From Paraburkholderia sp. FT54 (GTDB lineage Bacteria > Pseudomonadota > Gammaproteobacteria > Burkholderiales > Burkholderiaceae), in assembly GCF_031585635.1 (NCBI RefSeq), contig NZ_CP134196.1, positions 62,001 through 126,000 on the forward strand: a stretch of DNA of 64,000 bases. Reading direction: 5' to 3'. This document shows, one piece after another, positions 8,131-17,062 of the stretch. A program made the translations under genes and the position numbers. Under the pieces are notes generated by a model. The model was not told the DNA's origin and ran no database searches. It saw only the letters and a list, made by a program, of their open reading frames with translations. The first letter of the stretch is position 1. Each line of letters starts with the position of its first letter.

Positions 8131-9582
8131 TTGAAGAAAACCCTGGAACAAGCTCTCGCTTTCGCTTCGCCGCGCATTGTGCCGCGTCGCACGACGCCGT
8201 TGAGCACGCTGATTCATTTGAGTGTGGTTGTATTGTGGTTGCTGCTGTTCGCGCGCGCCTTCTTTCTGCAAGGCGCGCTGGCGTGGTCGACGGGTATCGC
8301 CTACGTGGTGTACGACACCTTGCTGCTGGTGTTCGTCACGTGGAAAACGCTGCCGTTGATGCGGCGTGCGCCGCCTCTCGAACCTGACTTCGAGCGGCGC
8401 AGCTTGCCGAGCATGGGCGTGATCGTCGCCTCGCACAACGAAGCGACGGTGCTGCCGGTAACGCTCGCCGCGCTGCTGCGGCAAACGCATGGGCCGGCGC
8501 AAATCGTCATTGCCGACGACGGCTCCACCGACGCGACCCGCGAACTGCTCACCGAGCGCTTCGGCCTCACCGCGGCCGCTGATGGTGTGCTGAGCGCGCC
8601 GAGCGCGCTGTATCCGAATCTGTTCTGGCTGCGCGTGCCGCACGGCGGCAAGGCGCGCGCGCTGAATGCCGCGATCAACGTGATGACCACGGAAACCGTC
8701 ATGACGGTCGACGCTGACACCCTGCTCGACGACGACGCGACCTACGCCATGCGCGCCGCTTTCGCGAGCGAACCGAAGCTGGTCGCCGCGGCCGGCATTC
8801 TGGTGCCGGTGTGCGGCAAATCGGTGTCGGGGCGCGTGTTCCAGTGGTTCCAGACTTACGAGTACATGCGCAACTTCATCGCGCGTTTTGCGTGGATGCG
8901 TGCGGACAGTCTGCTGCTCATTTCGGGCGCCTTCGCGTCCTTCAAGCGCGACGCGCTGCTCGACGTGGGCGGTTTCGATCCGCAGTGCCTGGTCGAAGAC
9001 TACGAGTTGATTCACCGGCTACGCCGCTATTCGGTCGACCACGATCTTGGCTGGGACGTGCGCGTGGTCGGCGAGGCGCATGCCCGCACGGATGCGCCGG
9101 ACAATCTCGCCAGTTTTCTGCGTCAACGCCGGCGCTGGTTCGCGGGCTTCCTGCAGACGCAATACTGGAATCGCGACATGACCGGCAATCCGCGCTACGG
9201 CACGCTCGGCATGCTGATGCTGCCGGTCAAGGCGATCGACACCATGCAGCCGATCTACGGCCTGACCGCGTTCGTGTTGCTGCTCGCCTTTCTGTTCGGC
9301 GGCCATGGCGCGATTGTCGTATCGATCTTCAGTGTGATCGGGCTGAAAACCGCGATCGACCTCGCGTTCTATCTATGGAGCATCCATCTGTACCGGCGCT
9401 GGACCGGCAAGCGCGCTGGCACCAGTTTGTGGATGGCGATGCTCGCGGCGGTCGCCGAGCCGTTCACGTTTCAATTGGTGCGGCACGTGGGCGCCGCACT
9501 CGGCTGGCTGCATTTCCTGCGCGGCGGCCGGTCGTGGGGCGTGCAGCGTCGCTCGGGGCTGGTGGCGCACGACGAGAGCTGA
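8131..9582 (+). CDS. Membrane glycosyltransferase family 2
   Basis: 483 aa from a TTG start. An N-terminal hydrophobic segment (residues about 28-50) is followed by a cytosolic GT-A domain: IADDGSTDATRE, MTVDADTLLDDD, LVEDYELIHRL and the product-binding QRRRW. Several C-terminal membrane helices come last. This is the architecture of processive or polyprenyl-linked GT2 enzymes such as PgaC-like N-acetylglucosaminyl and hyaluronan-type synthases. The sugar donor and acceptor are unknown, and no other polysaccharide gene lies nearby, so it may act alone. An ATG start is not available near the conserved N-terminus, which makes TTG the likely one. Confidence 0.87.
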   Translation: MKKTLEQALAFASPRIVPRRTTPLSTLIHLSVVVLWLLLFARAFFLQGALAWSTGIAYVVYDTLLLVFVTWKTLPLMRRAPPLEPDFERRSLPSMGVIVASHNEATVLPVTLAALLRQTHGPAQIVIADDGSTDATRELLTERFGLTAAADGVLSAPSALYPNLFWLRVPHGGKARALNAAINVMTTETVMTVDADTLLDDDATYAMRAAFASEPKLVAAAGILVPVCGKSVSGRVFQWFQTYEYMRNFIARFAWMRADSLLLISGAFASFKRDALLDVGGFDPQCLVEDYELIHRLRRYSVDHDLGWDVRVVGEAHARTDAPDNLASFLRQRRRWFAGFLQTQYWNRDMTGNPRYGTLGMLMLPVKAIDTMQPIYGLTAFVLLLAFLFGGHGAIVVSIFSVIGLKTAIDLAFYLWSIHLYRRWTGKRAGTSLWMAMLAAVAEPFTFQLVRHVGAALGWLHFLRGGRSWGVQRRSGLVAHDES

Positions 9583-9767
9583 CGCGACGCGTCGTCTTTC
9601 AGGAAGGAAGTGGGAGCAGGACGGTGCGCTTGCGCGAGCCGGCGCCGCAGTAGGTGGTTGCGCGGTCCCCGACCCCATGCGGCGTCGGGTTCTAGTAGAC
9701 TGGCAACGATAGCACCCACAATTTGCAGGGTGCAACCTTCTATCCGCCCGTGCACGGAGACCCACCT

Positions 9768-10976
9768 ATGCATGCTGTTCCCCCGCTAGAACAAGACACC
9801 GTCGATGCGTCGCCTACCCAGGCCGCATCGCAGAAACACGCTCACACGCCGGGCCAGGCCGCCAACGACACACCGGTGCGCGATCTGCGCCGCGTCGGTA
9901 TTCACCCTGATTACTGGTATCCGCTGGCGTGGTCGCATGAGGTGAAGCGGGGCAAGACGCATGGTGTAACGTTCGCGGGCGACCCGATCGTGCTGGCGCG
10001 CACGGAGTCCGGCAAGGTGTTCGCGCTGGAGGACCGCTGCGCGCATCGTCAGGTGCCGTTGCATCAGGGCGTGGTGGACGGCGAATCGATTCGCTGCGGC
10101 TACCACGGCTGGACCTACGACTGCTCGGGCAAGTGCATCGACGTGCCGTACCTCGGCCGTGAGCGTCTGCCGAACGGCGTGCGCTCTTATCCGTGCCGCG
10201 AAATCGAAGGCCTGATTTTCGTTTTCCCCGGCGACGCCTCGCTGGCCGAACAACGGCCGCCGCCGGACCTCGCTTCGGTCTCCGACAAGAAGTACAAGAC
10301 GCGCCGCTTTGGCCGTCCGGTGAATTGCCACTACTCGTTCATGCACGAGAACCTGATGGACATGAACCATCAGTTTCTGCATCGCAAGCAGATGGGGCAG
10401 ATGCGGGCGCGCTCGCTCGGCCGGCGGCGCGGCGAGGGCTGGGTCGAAGTCGATTACACGTTTGCGCGCATGGCCGGCCAGCAGCCTATCGGCGAAGCGA
10501 TCGTGTTCGGCCAGAGCCGTAAAACCGGCGGCGACAACGACAAAGACGTGATGACGATCCGCACCGAGTATCCGTATCAGACGCTGCAGATCCGCACGTC
10601 CGAGCAGACGCTGGTGATGAATCTGTGGATCGTCTATGTGCCGCTCGATCGCGAGCAGCGCACCAACCGCACGTTCGGGCTACTGTCGATTCGCAAGCCG
10701 GGCGTTCCCGGCGTGTTGAATCTCGCGTGGCCGCTGCTGGTGTGGTTCACCGAACGCATTTTCAAGGAAGACCGCGAGATCGTCGAAGCCGAACAGCGCG
10801 CTCACGATTCGCAAGGCGCAGATTGGAATCACGAGGTGTTTCCGGTCATCAACGATCTGCGCGCATTGCTGCGCGAAAACGGTGCGCAGGATCAGGTAGT
10901 GGGCGCCGGCACGGGCGACACGGCTGTGATTCGCTTCTGGGATTCGCGTCACGGCAGCCCGTTCGCGAAGAGCTGA
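9768..10976 (+). CDS. Rieske non-haem iron oxygenase, large subunit
   Basis: 402 aa. The Rieske [2Fe-2S] motif is C91-x-H93 ... C110-x2-H113 with 16 residues between the pairs. The mononuclear iron site appears as NLMDMNHQFLH, with His201 and His205, and a bridging Asp198. These enzymes hydroxylate or demethylate aromatic or other ring substrates using electrons from a reductase. No reductase, ferredoxin or beta subunit is adjacent, so it probably works as a homo-oligomer with a partner encoded elsewhere. The start at 9768 was chosen because the first 45 bases of the longer frame (TTG start) look non-coding. Substrate unknown. Confidence 0.88.
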   Translation: MHAVPPLEQDTVDASPTQAASQKHAHTPGQAANDTPVRDLRRVGIHPDYWYPLAWSHEVKRGKTHGVTFAGDPIVLARTESGKVFALEDRCAHRQVPLHQGVVDGESIRCGYHGWTYDCSGKCIDVPYLGRERLPNGVRSYPCREIEGLIFVFPGDASLAEQRPPPDLASVSDKKYKTRRFGRPVNCHYSFMHENLMDMNHQFLHRKQMGQMRARSLGRRRGEGWVEVDYTFARMAGQQPIGEAIVFGQSRKTGGDNDKDVMTIRTEYPYQTLQIRTSEQTLVMNLWIVYVPLDREQRTNRTFGLLSIRKPGVPGVLNLAWPLLVWFTERIFKEDREIVEAEQRAHDSQGADWNHEVFPVINDLRALLRENGAQDQVVGAGTGDTAVIRFWDSRHGSPFAKS

Positions 10977-11203
10977 TAGCCGACTTTTCGACGCCGGGCG
11001 CGTGGTGCCTGTGACGATCTACCCGGCGTAGTCGCAAGAAAACTTTCCCTCTCGAAGGGAATCAATCCATCTCCGGACGGTAGGGAATACCGGGCGATCG
11101 AGCGGCGATAATGGCAGCCAATGCACGGCGGTTTGCGCTATTCGACATGCGCCGGCCGCGGACCCGTGTACCATTTCGTTTTTTCCGATCTTAAGAATAG
11201 CCC

Positions 11204-11320
11204 GTGACTACGCAACAAATCCCTACCGCACCCCGTAAATCCCTCACGCTGCTGCAATTGCTGGGCCTCATCGGCGCCGCCGGTCTGATCGCTGCGATCG
11301 TGCTGAACCGGTTCGTCTGA
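11204..11320 (+). CDS. Putative 38-aa single-pass membrane peptide
   Basis: A GTG-initiated 38-codon frame encodes a short polar head (about 13 residues, with PRK) followed by an unbroken hydrophobic helix (LTLLQLLGLIGAAGLIAAIV), ending in NRFV. The composition is that of a real transmembrane microprotein. A weak AAGAA lies upstream. It sits alone between the Rieske oxygenase (227 bp before) and the rubredoxin (107 bp after). Function not recognised; it could be a non-translated coincidence. Confidence 0.45.
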   Translation: MTTQQIPTAPRKSLTLLQLLGLIGAAGLIAAIVLNRFV

Positions 11321-11427
11321 TTTCCACGCGAAGCCTCTGCGCGACGCTTCCGACCCATGCCGGCACGTCCCGAAAGAAGTTATTTTTGGGGACGCGCTGC
11401 CGGCTTCAATCGATATTCCGATTTGCC

Positions 11428-11844
11428 ATGTACAAGAAGGGCGTAGCCGTAGAAATCCAGTTTTCCCCCGAGCGGCTCAACGACGGCGCCGGCGATCCGT
11501 ACTGGATCGATCTGACGCAGGCCGAAGCGCAGCGATTGCTGGAGAGCCTGCAGGCGCGTCTTGCCGAGACTGGCGTCGGCACTGCGGCGCCGTTGGTGGT
11601 GAGCCTCGATGAAACATCGACGCCGCACGCGGCCGATGCGTCGCATGCGACGGTCGATCATGCCGCATCGGCGGACGACTTGAAGCAGTGGATCTGCGTG
11701 ATCTGCGGCTGGGTCTACGACGAAGCCGCGGGCTTGCCGGAAGAAGGCATCGCGCCGGGCACGCGCTGGGCGGATGTCCCGGCGGACTGGCGCTGCCCGC
11801 TTTGCGACGTGGGCAAGGAAGATTTCGCGTTGGTCGAGTTTTAA
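11428..11844 (+). CDS. Rubredoxin with N-terminal extension
   Basis: 138 aa. The C-terminal 50 residues are a classic rubredoxin: C90-V-I-C93-GWVYDEAAG ... GTRWADVPADWRC123-P-L-C126, a single Fe(Cys)4 electron carrier. Rubredoxins are normally about 55 aa. Here about 85 extra residues precede the fold, including an acidic/helical segment (LTQAEAQRLLESLQARLAE) and an Ala/His-rich linker. The extension has no motif I recognise. The ATG at 11428 was preferred to an upstream in-frame start because the upstream residues look random. The neighbouring Rieske oxygenase uses a different electron entry, so a direct partnership is only a guess. Confidence 0.9.
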   Translation: MYKKGVAVEIQFSPERLNDGAGDPYWIDLTQAEAQRLLESLQARLAETGVGTAAPLVVSLDETSTPHAADASHATVDHAASADDLKQWICVICGWVYDEAAGLPEEGIAPGTRWADVPADWRCPLCDVGKEDFALVEF

Positions 11845-11878
11845 ACCCGACCAACGCACAACGGAAGACTCACGCGGC

Positions 11879-12733
11879 TTAACCCGCGCCTTCCGGAAAA
11901 TCCGCGCCCAGCGTGGTGGCTTCCCACGCATCGAAATCACCACGCATGAAATCCAGCTTCTTGCGTGCCAGTTCGATCGCGGTCTTGCCGAGCAACAACC
12001 GCAGCGGCGGTGTGTCCGACAGCGCTGCGTCGATGATCGCCTGCGCGGCGCGCACCGGGTCGCCTGCCTGCTTGCCGCTGCGCGCCTCGGTCTGCTTGCG
12101 TCGCTCGCCGGCCGTGGCCGCGTAGTCGTCGATCACCGTGGCCGATTGCTTGATCGACGGACCCGCCCAGTTCGTGCGGAACGGCCCCGGTTCGACGATC
12201 AAGACGTCGATGCCGAGCGGCTTCACCTCCGTTGCCAGCGATTCGGATAGGCCCTCCACCGCGTATTTGGTGGCGTGGTAATAGCCGGTCGCCGCGAAAC
12301 TCGTGATACCGCCGATCGACGACACATTGACGATCAAGCCGTTGTGCTGCTCGCGCATGATCGGCAAAACCGCTTTCGTGATGTCGACGAGGCCGAACAC
12401 GTTGGTCTCGAACATGGCGCGGACTTCGTCGTCTTCGCCTTCCTCGATCGCCGCCAGATAGCCATAACCCGCGTTGTTGACGAGCGCGTCGATGCGGCCG
12501 AAACGCTGCTTCGCTTGCGTCACCACGTCGTCGATCTGCTTGGGGTTCGTCACGTCGAGCGGCAGAACCAGCGCACGATCGCCGTGGGCCTCGGCAATAT
12601 CTTTGACTTTCGACGGATCGCGTGCGGTGACCACCGCGCGCCAGCCGCGCTCCAGCACCAGTTTCGCCAGTTCGCGGCCGAATCCGGTGGAACATCCTGT
12701 GATCAGCCAGACGGGATTGTCTCGATTCATCAT
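11879..12733 (-). CDS. Short-chain dehydrogenase/reductase
   Basis: 284 aa. Classical SDR: nucleotide-binding TGCSTGFGREL near the N-terminus, NNAG, catalytic Ser in NVSSIGG, and the Tyr-Lys pair in YHATKYAVEG. The C-terminal region resembles the 'oxidoreductase' SDR subgroup with a PGPFRTNW motif. AGGAG eight bases upstream fixes the start at 12733, the first of two tandem ATG codons. The gene converges on the rubredoxin gene, 34 bp apart. The substrate cannot be deduced; NADP preference is suggested by the Arg of VTARD after beta2. Confidence 0.9.
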   Translation of the reverse strand: MMNRDNPVWLITGCSTGFGRELAKLVLERGWRAVVTARDPSKVKDIAEAHGDRALVLPLDVTNPKQIDDVVTQAKQRFGRIDALVNNAGYGYLAAIEEGEDDEVRAMFETNVFGLVDITKAVLPIMREQHNGLIVNVSSIGGITSFAATGYYHATKYAVEGLSESLATEVKPLGIDVLIVEPGPFRTNWAGPSIKQSATVIDDYAATAGERRKQTEARSGKQAGDPVRAAQAIIDAALSDTPPLRLLLGKTAIELARKKLDFMRGDFDAWEATTLGADFPEGAG

Positions 12734-12905
12734 CTGTACAACTCCTGTTGATTGTGTGAAGACTCCATGCGGCGCGAAGGCGCAGTGCGTTGCTCGCGCC
12801 CGCAGTCGGTTTGCTGCTTTGCTTAGCCTGAAGCCGAAGCGTGCCCGGACTTTTTCGGTGGATGTCGGCAACGGCTCGCGAGTGTTGATTCGCGAACAAG
12901 AGCCG

Positions 12906-13835
12906 TTATTGCTGCTTGCGTCCGGTGTGGGTTTTCAATTGTAGCCGCAGCGCGGCGGCTTCGCTTAGCAGCGCTCGAACGAACGCGCCGGCCAGCGGAT
13001 GGCTCGGCCGATGCTCCGGATAAATCACGCTCACGCGAAACGGCAGCGACACGGCGAGCGGCCGGATATGCAGACTGCGGCCCGCGAAATCGAGGGCGGT
13101 CAGCGGATTGACGATCGCGAGACCAAGACCTTGTCGCACGAAACTGCATACGGAGACTGCCGTGGGGGTCTCGACGATCTGGCGGCGCGCGATATCGGCT
13201 TGCGCGAAGGCTTCGTCGATCTGAATCCGGTACGGATCGTTCGACGACAGGCTGATGAAAGGCTGATCCGCGAAATCCTTCAACGCGATCACGCGCCTGT
13301 CGAGCAACGGATGCTTGTCGGGCAGTACGCACACTTCATCCACTTCGAGCAACGGCGTCAGACGCGTGCCTGCCGGCGGCGCGCCATGTTCGGTCAGGCC
13401 GAGGTCGTAGCGCTGCGCAGTCAGCCATTCCTCGAGAAATGGCGACTCCTGCGTCGCGATCGACAAACTCGCGTCCGGCTGGGCATCGTGAAAGCGCTTC
13501 GCCGCACCCGGCAGGATCGAATGCGAAAACGCGGGCAACGCGATGACGGAAAGCTGGCCGCCCTGGAATTCGCGCAGGCTCGCGGCGGTGGACGCCACGC
13601 GTTCAAGCCCGACATACGCGCGTTTGATCTCGTCGAACAAGGTGAGCGCGGACAAGGTGGGACGCAGCCGGCCATTGGTGCGTTCGAACAGGGCAAAGCC
13701 GATGCTCTGTTCCATGCGCGCCAGTTCGCGGCTTACCGTGGGCTGCGAGGTGAACAGCAGCTCAGCCGCTTTGGTGACGCTGCCTGCCGTCATGAGCGCG
13801 CGAAAGACTTCGATATGCCGATGTGTGAGCGCCAT
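12906..13835 (-). CDS. lysR: LysR, activator of lysine biosynthesis gene lysA
   Basis: 309 aa LysR-type regulator with an N-terminal winged helix (ALTHRHIEVFRALMTAGSVT, then SQPTVSRELARMEQ) and a periplasmic-binding-like effector domain. The sequence matches the founding family member, E. coli LysR, through long stretches such as FLEEWLTAQRYDLGLTE and VNPLTALDFA. It is transcribed divergently from lysA, the same arrangement as in E. coli, where LysR activates lysA and responds to lysine and diaminopimelate. The start at 13835 is at the conserved MALTHRHIE. The 112-bp intergenic gap should hold the operator. Confidence 0.93.
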   Translation of the reverse strand: MALTHRHIEVFRALMTAGSVTKAAELLFTSQPTVSRELARMEQSIGFALFERTNGRLRPTLSALTLFDEIKRAYVGLERVASTAASLREFQGGQLSVIALPAFSHSILPGAAKRFHDAQPDASLSIATQESPFLEEWLTAQRYDLGLTEHGAPPAGTRLTPLLEVDEVCVLPDKHPLLDRRVIALKDFADQPFISLSSNDPYRIQIDEAFAQADIARRQIVETPTAVSVCSFVRQGLGLAIVNPLTALDFAGRSLHIRPLAVSLPFRVSVIYPEHRPSHPLAGAFVRALLSEAAALRLQLKTHTGRKQQ

Positions 13836-13947
13836 GATGGGTATATCAGGAGTGAATGGATGTACAAAGAGTTGGTATTTTACTGAATGGTGCGTTTTCA
13901 GCATCATGTCGTTCACAGCAACGCTTCGATATCGAAAGACGGGAACC

Positions 13948-15189
13948 GTGACGCCATTCAATCCACAACAAATCGTCGAACTCGCCCACCAGCATGGCAC
14001 GCCACTGTGGGTCTACGACGCTGACGCAATCCGCAGGCGCATTGCCGAATTGCGCGGCTTCGACGTGATCCGCTATGCGCAGAAGGCATGTTCGAACCTG
14101 CATATCCTCAAGCTGATGCGCGACGAAGGGGTCTTGGTCGACGCGGTCTCGTTGGGCGAAATCAAACGCAGCCTCGCGGCAGGCTTCACGCCCAATGGCG
14201 ATCCCGAAGGCGTCGTGTTCACAGCGGATCTCATCGATCATGCGACGCTCGCCACCGTGATCGAGCATCGCATCACGGTCAACGCGGGCTCGCTCGATAT
14301 GCTTGAACGGATAGGACGGCATGCGCCCGAAGGCCATCGCGTATGGCTGCGGATCAATCCGGGGTTTGGTCATGGTCACAGCAACAAGACCAACACGGGC
14401 GGCGAGCATAGCAAGCACGGCATCTGGCTCGACGAAGTGCCGCGCGCGCTTGAACTGGTGCGGCGTTATGGGTTGAAGCTGGTCGGGTTGCACATGCATA
14501 TCGGCTCGGGCGTCGACTATGGGCATCTGTCGCGTGTGTGCGATGCGATGGTCGACGCGGTGAAGGGCCTGGGTCACGATATCGAAGCGATTTCCGCGGG
14601 GGGTGGTTTGTCGGTGCCGTATCGCGAAGGCGAGCCCAATATCGACATCGCGCATTATTTCCGGCTTTGGGATGCGGCGCGTCGGCAGATCGAAGCGCAT
14701 GTGGGGCATCGCGTGAGGTTGGAAATCGAGCCGGGGCGCTTTCTGGTCGCGCAATCGGGCGTGCTCGTCGCGGAAGTGCATGCGCTGAATCGACGCCCCG
14801 CGCGGCAGTTTGTGCTGATCGATGCGGGATTCAACGACCTTGTACGGCCTTCGTTCTACGGCAGTCATCATGAGATGACGGTACTGAAACACGACGGTTC
14901 GCCGAGCGAAGCGCCGGTTGATTCATGTGCGGTAGCCGGCCCGTTGTGCGAAGCGGGCGATGTATTCACCCAAGCCGCAGGCGGTGTCATTGCCAACCGT
15001 TCAATGCACCAGCCCGAGGTGGGCGATTTCATCGTGTTTCACGATGCGGGTGCGTACGGCGCGTCGATGTCATCGAACTACAACAGCCGGCCACTCGCGC
15101 CCGAGGTGTTGCTGGAAGATGGCAAGCCACGACTGATCCGCCGCCGGCAAACGCTCGATGAACTGCTCGCGCTCGAAATGTCGGCGTGA
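13948..15189 (+). CDS. lysA: Diaminopimelate decarboxylase
   Basis: 413 aa, close to E. coli LysA (420). This PLP fold-III enzyme removes CO2 from meso-diaminopimelate to give L-lysine, the last step of the pathway. PLP-binding Lys46 sits in YAQKACSN. Other marks are the RINPGFGHGH and GGEHSKHG segments, HMHIGSGVDY, the Gly-rich SAGGGLSVPY, EIEPGRFLVAQ, and the active-site Cys in AGPLCEAGDVF. I chose the GTG at 13948, with GGGAA just before. An in-frame ATG at 13906 would add 14 residues that lack conservation. Regulated by the divergent lysR. Confidence 0.93.
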   Translation: MTPFNPQQIVELAHQHGTPLWVYDADAIRRRIAELRGFDVIRYAQKACSNLHILKLMRDEGVLVDAVSLGEIKRSLAAGFTPNGDPEGVVFTADLIDHATLATVIEHRITVNAGSLDMLERIGRHAPEGHRVWLRINPGFGHGHSNKTNTGGEHSKHGIWLDEVPRALELVRRYGLKLVGLHMHIGSGVDYGHLSRVCDAMVDAVKGLGHDIEAISAGGGLSVPYREGEPNIDIAHYFRLWDAARRQIEAHVGHRVRLEIEPGRFLVAQSGVLVAEVHALNRRPARQFVLIDAGFNDLVRPSFYGSHHEMTVLKHDGSPSEAPVDSCAVAGPLCEAGDVFTQAAGGVIANRSMHQPEVGDFIVFHDAGAYGASMSSNYNSRPLAPEVLLEDGKPRLIRRRQTLDELLALEMSA

Positions 15190-15213
15190 TTTCAGCGCCG
15201 CTTCAATGCCGCC

Positions 15214-16134
15214 TTAACGCGCCCGCACTGTGCGCGTGTACGAAGCGATCATCGTCGCGAGTTCCTGCGCTGCCGGTGTAAGCGGAATGGCCGCGCGTTG
15301 CAGCAGGCAAACGTTCTGCTCGACCGCGCGCTCGTGCACGGGAATGGCGGTGAGCATGCTCCCAAACGGCCCACGGTTGACTACGGCTGACGCCTCCAGC
15401 GACAGGCAATCCGTCGCACCCACCAGATGTAGCGTCTCGTACAAGCCTTCCACCGTTGCGACGATTTTCGGCGGTGGCAAGCCGTGGCTTTCGAACAGAT
15501 TGTTCAGGCGGTTGATTTGCGGATCGTCCGTGAGATTCGGCGAGCGTGTGGCGACCCACGTGCAATCGACCAGTTCGGCCAGCGAGCTTGCGCCGGATTT
15601 CGGGTGCCCCTGGCGGCAGACGATCACCGGATCGGACGGATAAAGCGGCATCACCGAGAGATCGGCGGTATCAGTATGCTTCGATACCAGCGCCACCGCG
15701 AAGTCCAGCGTGCCTTCGCGGATCCACGAAATCATCATGCGTGAGGTGCCCGTGCGCAGATGGACCGCGACCCGCTCAAAGCGCGTGCGGAAATCCATCA
15801 ACACTGGCGCGAGCGCGTCGATCAATGGCTCAGTGGTCATGCCGAAGGTGACTTCGCCGACGTAGTCGCCGCGCAGTTGCTGCACTTCCTGCTCGGCGCG
15901 TTCGCATTCGCCGATGATCGCGCCAGCCCGTTGCAAGAGTCGCTGGCCGAGAGCGGTCAGCGCAATGCCGCGATTCGTGCGGGTGAACAGGGTCGCGCCG
16001 AGCATCGATTCGAGATTCTGCAACTGCTGCGTGATGCCGCTCTGCGCAATGCCGAGTGCCCGCGAGGCCGCGCGGATGCTGCCATGTTCGGCCACGGCGG
16101 TGAACGCGCGAAGCTGGGAGATCGTCAACGCCAT
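15214..16134 (-). CDS. LysR-type transcriptional regulator
   Basis: 306 aa. N-terminal LysR winged helix (LTISQLRAFTAVAEHGSIRAASRALGIAQSGITQQ), then an effector-binding domain with TEPLIDALAPVLMDFRTRFE. It resembles the CysB/Cbl-like and NAC-like subgroup only loosely. It converges with lysA (24 bp between stops) and is divergent from the solute-binding-protein gene across 121 bp, so that gene and the following deacylase are the likely targets. The start at 16134 fits family N-termini; a 12-residue longer start (16170) is possible. Confidence 0.9.
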   Translation of the reverse strand: MALTISQLRAFTAVAEHGSIRAASRALGIAQSGITQQLQNLESMLGATLFTRTNRGIALTALGQRLLQRAGAIIGECERAEQEVQQLRGDYVGEVTFGMTTEPLIDALAPVLMDFRTRFERVAVHLRTGTSRMMISWIREGTLDFAVALVSKHTDTADLSVMPLYPSDPVIVCRQGHPKSGASSLAELVDCTWVATRSPNLTDDPQINRLNNLFESHGLPPPKIVATVEGLYETLHLVGATDCLSLEASAVVNRGPFGSMLTAIPVHERAVEQNVCLLQRAAIPLTPAAQELATMIASYTRTVRAR

Positions 16135-16255
16135 GAAGGCTGCCGTCCAGTGATCGGTAAAAGTGATCATGATAGTCCGAATGGGCCTTCTTCAAGGCGC
16201 GGACGCGGCATAGGATAGCCCGGTCGTCATCCGCCCACCCACACTCCGTGCTTCC

Positions 16256-17023
16256 ATGAAAATTCCGCTGATGATCTTGAACGCCGCGCTGGCTTTCAGC
16301 AGTGGCGCGTTCGCCGCTGAGCCCACTCTGCTGCGCCTCGGTATCGATCCGAGCTATCCGCCGATGGACGCCAAGGCGCCAGACGGCAGCTTCAAAGGTT
16401 TCGACGTCGATCTCGGCAATGAAATCTGCAAGCGCATCCACGCGCGCTGCCAGTGGGTGGAACTCGAATTTTCGGGCATGATTCCGGCGCTGCAGGCGCG
16501 CAAGATCGACGCGATCCTTTCGTCGATGGCGATAACGGAGAAGCGCGAACAACAGATCCTGTTTTCGTCGAAGCTCTTCCAGTTCAAATCACGGTTGATC
16601 GCGCGGCAAGGTTCGGCGCTCGCGGGCGGCACGAATGCACTGGCCGGCAAGCAGATCGGCGTGCAATCGGGCACGCAGTTCGAGGGCTATGCGCTGAAGA
16701 ACTGGGCGCCGCTCGGCGCGCATGTGGTGGCGTACAAGAGTCAGGACGAAGTATTCGCCGACCTGCAAAACGGGCGTCTTGACGGCGCCTTGCTCGGTTC
16801 GGTGGAAGCGGACATCGGTTTCCTGCGTACGCCGGCAGGCAAGGGCTTTGCGTTTGTCGGCGAACCGCTTTCGATGGGCGATCGCGGCGTAGGCATCGGT
16901 TTGCGCAAGGATGAAACCGCGATGCAGGCATCGATCAACGCGGCCATCGCCTCGATGCTCAAGGACGGCACATACGCGCAGATCGCGAAGAAGTACTTCG
17001 ACTTCGATCCATACGGCAATTGA
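16256..17023 (+). CDS. Amino-acid ABC transporter periplasmic binding protein
   Basis: 255 aa with a Sec signal peptide (residues 1-20, cleaved after AFA). The mature protein has the SBP_bac_3 features: LRLGIDPSYPPMDAK..GSFKGFDVDL, AILSSMAITEKREQ and AGKQIGVQSGTQFE. The family includes lysine/arginine/ornithine, histidine and glutamine binders. No permease or ATPase gene is adjacent, so it must use a transporter encoded elsewhere or feed a different partner. Followed 39 bp later by a deacylase gene on the same strand, suggesting an operon under the divergent LysR regulator. Confidence 0.88.
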   Translation: MKIPLMILNAALAFSSGAFAAEPTLLRLGIDPSYPPMDAKAPDGSFKGFDVDLGNEICKRIHARCQWVELEFSGMIPALQARKIDAILSSMAITEKREQQILFSSKLFQFKSRLIARQGSALAGGTNALAGKQIGVQSGTQFEGYALKNWAPLGAHVVAYKSQDEVFADLQNGRLDGALLGSVEADIGFLRTPAGKGFAFVGEPLSMGDRGVGIGLRKDETAMQASINAAIASMLKDGTYAQIAKKYFDFDPYGN

Positions 17024-17062
17024 TTCTTCGACCACAGACTTCTCTTTTACAGAATCCCGCTC

